Assembly (NCBI GenBank): GCA_008501835.1
Contig: QQUB01000438.1
Coordinates: 1-7,787, forward strand
DNA from: Bacteroidota bacterium
GTDB taxonomy: Bacteria > Bacteroidota > Bacteroidia > Chitinophagales > Saprospiraceae
DNA: 7,787 bases
Direction: 5' to 3'
The position numbers and the translations under genes are program-made. A model generated the notes under the pieces. The model searched no databases and was not told the DNA's origin. It saw nothing but the letters and a program-made list of their open reading frames with translations. Positions 5,601 to 7,787 of this stretch are shown here, piece after piece (the first letter of the stretch is position 1; every line of letters begins with the position of its first letter).

Positions 5601-7787
5601 TATACAGTTGTGGTTACAGATGTAAATGAATGTTCAGGACAAGCTTCAGTGACCATTACAGCTCCTCCTGCGATGAGCCTTCAGACCTCAGCTATTGATG
5701 CAACCTGTACGGGAAGTAATGATGGCTCTGCTACTGTAGTAGCTATGGGAGGTACCCCTCCATATTCTTATTTGTGGAGTGATGGGCAAACCACCCCAAC
5801 TGCAACAGGTTTAGGTGCAGGAACTTATACAATCGATGTAACTGATGCCAATAATTGTATGGCCTCAGCCATGGTCACAGTCGGTGAACCACCATTGGTT
5901 AATGTTACTATTGCTGGCTCAACAATGACCTGTGAAGGAAGTAATACGGGAACCGCTACTGCTTTAGCCAGTGGTGGCACGCCACCATTTACCTACATGT
6001 GGAGCACTGGGTCAACGAACCCTGTAGCTGTTGATCTGGCAGCTGGAACTTATACGGTTGTTGTAACGGACGCTAATAACTGTACTGCGTCCACAGATGT
6101 AACCATAACCAATTTCCCACAACCAACCTGTGAAGTAACTATTGTGCAGGAAGCATTTATGGGTAATGATGGTATTCTATCCGTGGTTCCTAATGGAGGA
6201 ACTCCTCCTTATACATTTGCATGGAGTAACGGAGCAACAACCCAGATGGTTTCCGGTTTGTCCGGTGGTACATATTCTGTGGTGGTAACCGATGCTAATG
6301 GATGTAGTACTACTTGTCAGGCTACTTTATTCGCCTGGGCAGGAATTGGAAATTACGTTTGGGAAGATATTGATAAAGACGGTATCCAGGATGACAACGA
6401 ACCTCCTGTTGAAGGTTTAACAGTGAACCTCAAGGATGAAAATGGTACTGTTATTTCAACTACTACTACAGATGCTAATGGATTCTACAGCTTCCTCGGT
6501 CTTATTCCGGGAACATATTCCGTGCAATTTGTAGTTGTATACCCTTGGGACTTTACTTTATCTGATCAGGGAAGTGACGATGCTGTTGACAGTGATGCGA
6601 TAGAATCCATGATGGGAATGACCATTAACACCGTGCTTGATCCGGGAGAAATTGATTTCACCTGGGATGCAGGTATTTATGAAATGCCAAATGTGGACGG
6701 AACGGATCCATGTTTCTGTTTGAATAATTCCACAACTGAAGAAGATGGTCAATTCAGTGAGGAGTTGACGGTCTTCAGCTATCCGGGAGAAACCTGGTAC
6801 CTTGTTGATCCTGTAAACCTGTTTTTAGAGGACAGCCCGGAGCCACCGGCAGAACCTATCCCTGCCATGTCTGGAATGATCTTCCCTGAGGTTGCACCTG
6901 GAGTTTACCAGTTGCATTTCAAACTGGTGGATGATATGCAATATACCTCCAGTTTCTCGAATGGAATTGATACTTTGACATTGAGTAATGTATGTCAATA
7001 TCCAAATATCAATATCAATGAATTGCCTCCGGCCAACCTTTGTATATGGGATGATGATTATGTGTTCGAGGCTAATCCGGATGTTCCTGGAGAATTATTC
7101 TACTTCCTTAATGGAGAACCCATTGCAGGATTTGATCCATATCAATTGGGTACCGGTGATTATGAATTAGTAGTTCAACTGGTTCCTTTTGATCCTGAAG
7201 AGTGTGAAGCTACCATAAATGTCCAGTTTGTAGTTGAAGATGATTGTTCTGCACGCTTGGGTGACTATGTTTGGCTAGATGTAAACCAGGATGGGATACA
7301 GGATGATGATGAAGTTGGTATTCCGGGAGTGCAGGTAATTGTAACCGGAGTGGATGAAGCTGAAAATGAATACATGGATACTACCTACACGGACAATACA
7401 GGGTATTATCTGTTCCTTGTTCCTCCGGGAAGTTATAAAGTGACGTTTGATCCACCTGCGAATCTTATGCCTACCATTCAAAATGCTGGTGGTGATGATG
7501 CTTTGGATAGTGATATGGATCCGGTAACCTTTATGACTCATATTACAACACTGGCTCCGTATGAAGAAGATTTGACGCTCGATGCCGGTTTTTACTCACT
7601 TTGTATCAATATTACCGATCCGGGAGAGGTTGGGCCTAATCAGTTTATTTGCGGTCCGGGTGTCGATCCTGATCCGATCATGAGCCTTGCGGATGCCTCT
7701 GGTGGCGTAGGTGAGTTAGAGTATCTCTGGATGATGAGTACAGAGCCAGTACCATTTAACCCTCTGATCTGGGTGCCAATTCCTAAC
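2652..7787 (+). CDS. Giant SprB-repeat / SdrD-B surface adhesin-like protein, 3' end outside the window
   Basis: The frame is open for 1712 codons and runs off the right edge without a stop. The start at 2652 is chosen because it opens a Sec signal peptide: basic and polar start, hydrophobic stretch from about residue 19 to 30, AYA at 33-35 and probable cleavage before Gln36. The order is: sixteen SprB-like repeats (about 37-1227), an SdrD-B-like domain (about 1230-1344), a Cys-containing region of about 190 residues, a second SdrD-B-like domain (about 1534-1648), and the start of another module (GPNQFICGPG, then LEYLWM). SprB repeats are named after the Flavobacterium gliding adhesin SprB, a type IX secretion substrate. 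By analogy this protein is exported to the cell surface and used for adhesion or gliding, with the sorting domain in the missing C-terminus. Domain content alone does not prove a gliding role. There is no transmembrane segment after the signal peptide. Confidence 0.93.
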   Translation, partial: MKRVLSSVNFHKQSNWGKFLFLPFVLFLSFQTAYAQFTISFDITEPTCFGLPNGSVTAIPVGGTAPFVYNWNTGDSGATLTNITAGTYTVTVTDATFTSVTQSVLVSQPSLITVTFDAEECDVPFTVTVFGNGGVGPYSYNWSTGQNTPTIGNLPAGTYCVTLTDQNGCGAVDCITLEGEPLSVSVLANSVNCFNGSDGTITAFPAGGSSPYSYVWSNGMTGQSIGGLTSGAYTVTLTDANGCTASATGFVSNAPQIILNPTVNSPVCPGDTNGSITVNASGGNPPFAYAWNTGQNTPTINNLGPGTYSVTVVDANNCPVSTSITLNYLSNLDVGALGTPETCEDFNDGFLTADVSGGVQPLTYLWSEGSTTQVVTGVTPGTYTVTVTDAVGCSGTATAIVNPAPDFEINVTGAGISTCGAVDGVATANIISGFGPFTFLWNTGETTQSISGLIGGTYSVTVTNGQNCIETGSVFITTPPNVFVTIDATPTVCEGESDGEATAVVTGGTPPFTYFWSNGGTTETITGLPAGTYSVLVTDANGCQASASATIIEVDELNVTVNATEVVCGAENTGSAFVTVSGGMEPYTYAWSNGGSGTSVENLEDGTYSVVVTDALGCTGVAEFTITIIDDFSISVVPRDVLCFGGNDGSILVTASGGTPPYTYMWDNGFSGMEITDLTAGSYTVTVTEANNCTIVETITINQPPLLTIGVTGTNPDCFGESSGSASAFANGGTLPYTFTWSNEADGSDLTDLPAGTYSVTVTDANFCTAVGEVTLVDPLEIDLTVSAPIIECAGTNSGSATAIPSGGTMPYSYLWSNGGTTQTITGIPAGIYGVTVTDANGCEVSASTISVQELPEIQITFDVTDISCTDQDVGIIATMVTGGTGPYTYLWDNGMTTSTISGLAAGTYSVTVTDDNGCEATGMATVNQTPGLSVGATSTNITCAGFNDGTATAIVSGGTAPFSYSWSTGDDTETVTGLAPGTYTVVVTDVNECSGQASVTITAPPAMSLQTSAIDATCTGSNDGSATVVAMGGTPPYSYLWSDGQTTPTATGLGAGTYTIDVTDANNCMASAMVTVGEPPLVNVTIAGSTMTCEGSNTGTATALASGGTPPFTYMWSTGSTNPVAVDLAAGTYTVVVTDANNCTASTDVTITNFPQPTCEVTIVQEAFMGNDGILSVVPNGGTPPYTFAWSNGATTQMVSGLSGGTYSVVVTDANGCSTTCQATLFAWAGIGNYVWEDIDKDGIQDDNEPPVEGLTVNLKDENGTVISTTTTDANGFYSFLGLIPGTYSVQFVVVYPWDFTLSDQGSDDAVDSDAIESMMGMTINTVLDPGEIDFTWDAGIYEMPNVDGTDPCFCLNNSTTEEDGQFSEELTVFSYPGETWYLVDPVNLFLEDSPEPPAEPIPAMSGMIFPEVAPGVYQLHFKLVDDMQYTSSFSNGIDTLTLSNVCQYPNININELPPANLCIWDDDYVFEANPDVPGELFYFLNGEPIAGFDPYQLGTGDYELVVQLVPFDPEECEATINVQFVVEDDCSARLGDYVWLDVNQDGIQDDDEVGIPGVQVIVTGVDEAENEYMDTTYTDNTGYYLFLVPPGSYKVTFDPPANLMPTIQNAGGDDALDSDMDPVTFMTHITTLAPYEEDLTLDAGFYSLCINITDPGEVGPNQFICGPGVDPDPIMSLADASGGVGELEYLWMMSTEPVPFNPLIWVPIPN
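2760..6332 (+). repeat. Array of sixteen SprB-like repeats, 75-residue period
   Basis: Each unit has an early Cys, a short N/D-D-G turn, a core like GGTPPYTYLWSNG, then AGTYSVTVTDANGC and a linker often ending in P. The core Trp codons start at 2862, 3075, 3297, 3522, 3747, 3972, 4197, 4422, 4647, 4872, 5097, 5325, 5550, 5775, 6000 and 6222. Spacing is exactly 225 bp in eleven of fifteen intervals; the others are 213, 222, 228 and 222. The DNA of the units is well diverged, so this is not a recent tandem duplication. The first, second and last units depart from the pattern in cysteine placement. Known SprB repeats are predicted beta-rich extracellular modules; a rod of similar beta domains is the likely structure here. 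Confidence 0.9.
6339..6683 (+). other. SdrD-B-like domain 1 (within the adhesin)
   Basis: Residues about 1230-1344 begin GIGNYVWEDID and carry a D-x-D-x-D-G loop (D1239, D1241, D1243, G1244) followed by DDNE (1247-1250). Later come TDANGFYSFLGLIPGTYSV and an acidic SDDAVDSD stretch, and the domain ends DAGIYE. These are hallmarks of SdrD-B/Cna-B-like beta-sandwich domains, which bind calcium in staphylococcal Sdr proteins. Here the domain likely acts as a rigid spacer or stalk. Confidence 0.85.
6684..7250 (+). other. Cys-containing region between the two SdrD-B-like domains
   Basis: Residues about 1345-1533 form no domain that I can name with certainty. The first part runs from a CFC pair (C1354, C1356) through FSEELTVFSYPGETWYL to SFSNGIDTLTLSNVC (C1448). 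The second starts near NELPPANLC (C1464), has a FYFLNGEPIAGFDP stretch, and ends with C1518 and C1532. From memory, similar stretches recur in large secreted Saprospiraceae proteins. The two parts look like two beta-sandwich modules with internal disulfides. Confidence 0.5.
7251..7595 (+). other. SdrD-B-like domain 2 (within the adhesin)
   Basis: Residues about 1534-1648 repeat the architecture of domain 1: RLGDYVWLDVNQDG with D1543, N1545, D1547, G1548, then DDDE (1551-1554), a TDNTGYYLFLVPPGSYKV strand pair, the acidic GGDDALDSDMD stretch, and the end DAGFYS. The calcium-type loop is intact. The remaining bases, 7596-7787, start a new module that is cut by the window edge. Confidence 0.85.

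Noticed and set aside
2760..6332. Treating the repeat array as a CRISPR or recent DNA tandem repeat
   Set aside because: The period is at the protein level with strongly diverged DNA and an open reading frame throughout; there are no short identical repeats with spacers.
7275..7541. 88-codon antisense frame opposite the second SdrD-B-like domain
   Set aside because: The + strand frame encodes a clear domain; the antisense product is Ile/His/Arg-rich and looks random.
2652..7787. Naming the repeat protein as the gliding adhesin gene sprB
   Set aside because: The repeats are SprB-like, but many unrelated large Bacteroidota surface proteins carry them, and the C-terminus and gliding-gene neighbours are not in view.

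Overview
The window looks like chromosomal DNA from a Bacteroidota bacterium, most likely of the Saprospiria/Saprospiraceae type. The reasons are a very large secreted protein built from SprB-type repeats followed by SdrD-B-like domains, a di-heme peroxidase lipoprotein of the form common in that phylum, no Shine-Dalgarno sequences before the starts, AT-rich intergenic DNA and one match to the Bacteroidota -7 element TAnnTTTG. The assignment rests on recognised family patterns, not on a database search.

Layout. Positions 1-305 hold no gene. Most of this stretch (44-251) is one imperfect palindrome with all its arms on a common axis at 147.5. Positions 387-1499 (frame open from an earlier ATG at 306) encode a di-heme cytochrome c peroxidase/MauG-family lipoprotein. 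A probable Rho-independent terminator follows directly (1500-1563). Positions 1500-2651 are a 1.15-kb gene-free, AT-rich gap. It contains a short AT-rich direct repeat, a perfect 11-bp hairpin, and two related modules in which a shared 17-nt sequence precedes a strong terminator hairpin.

From 2652 to the end of the window runs one uninterrupted reading frame of 1712 codons with no stop. It encodes a signal peptide, sixteen SprB-like repeats with an almost invariant 75-residue period, an SdrD-B-like domain with an Asp-rich calcium-type loop, a roughly 190-residue cysteine-containing region, a second SdrD-B-like domain, and the beginning of a further module. This is the N-terminal part of a giant cell-surface adhesin-like protein. 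A C-terminal type IX secretion signal would be expected beyond the window.

How the parts relate. Both genes are on the + strand but are separated by a long gap containing several terminators, so they are probably not one operon. The peroxidase would act in the cell envelope on hydrogen peroxide. The repeat protein would be exported through Sec and then probably the type IX system to the surface. Nothing in the window ties the two functions together. The most unusual signals are the regularity and near-total lack of basic residues in the repeat array, the coaxial palindrome before the peroxidase gene, and the duplicated leader/terminator modules before the adhesin gene.
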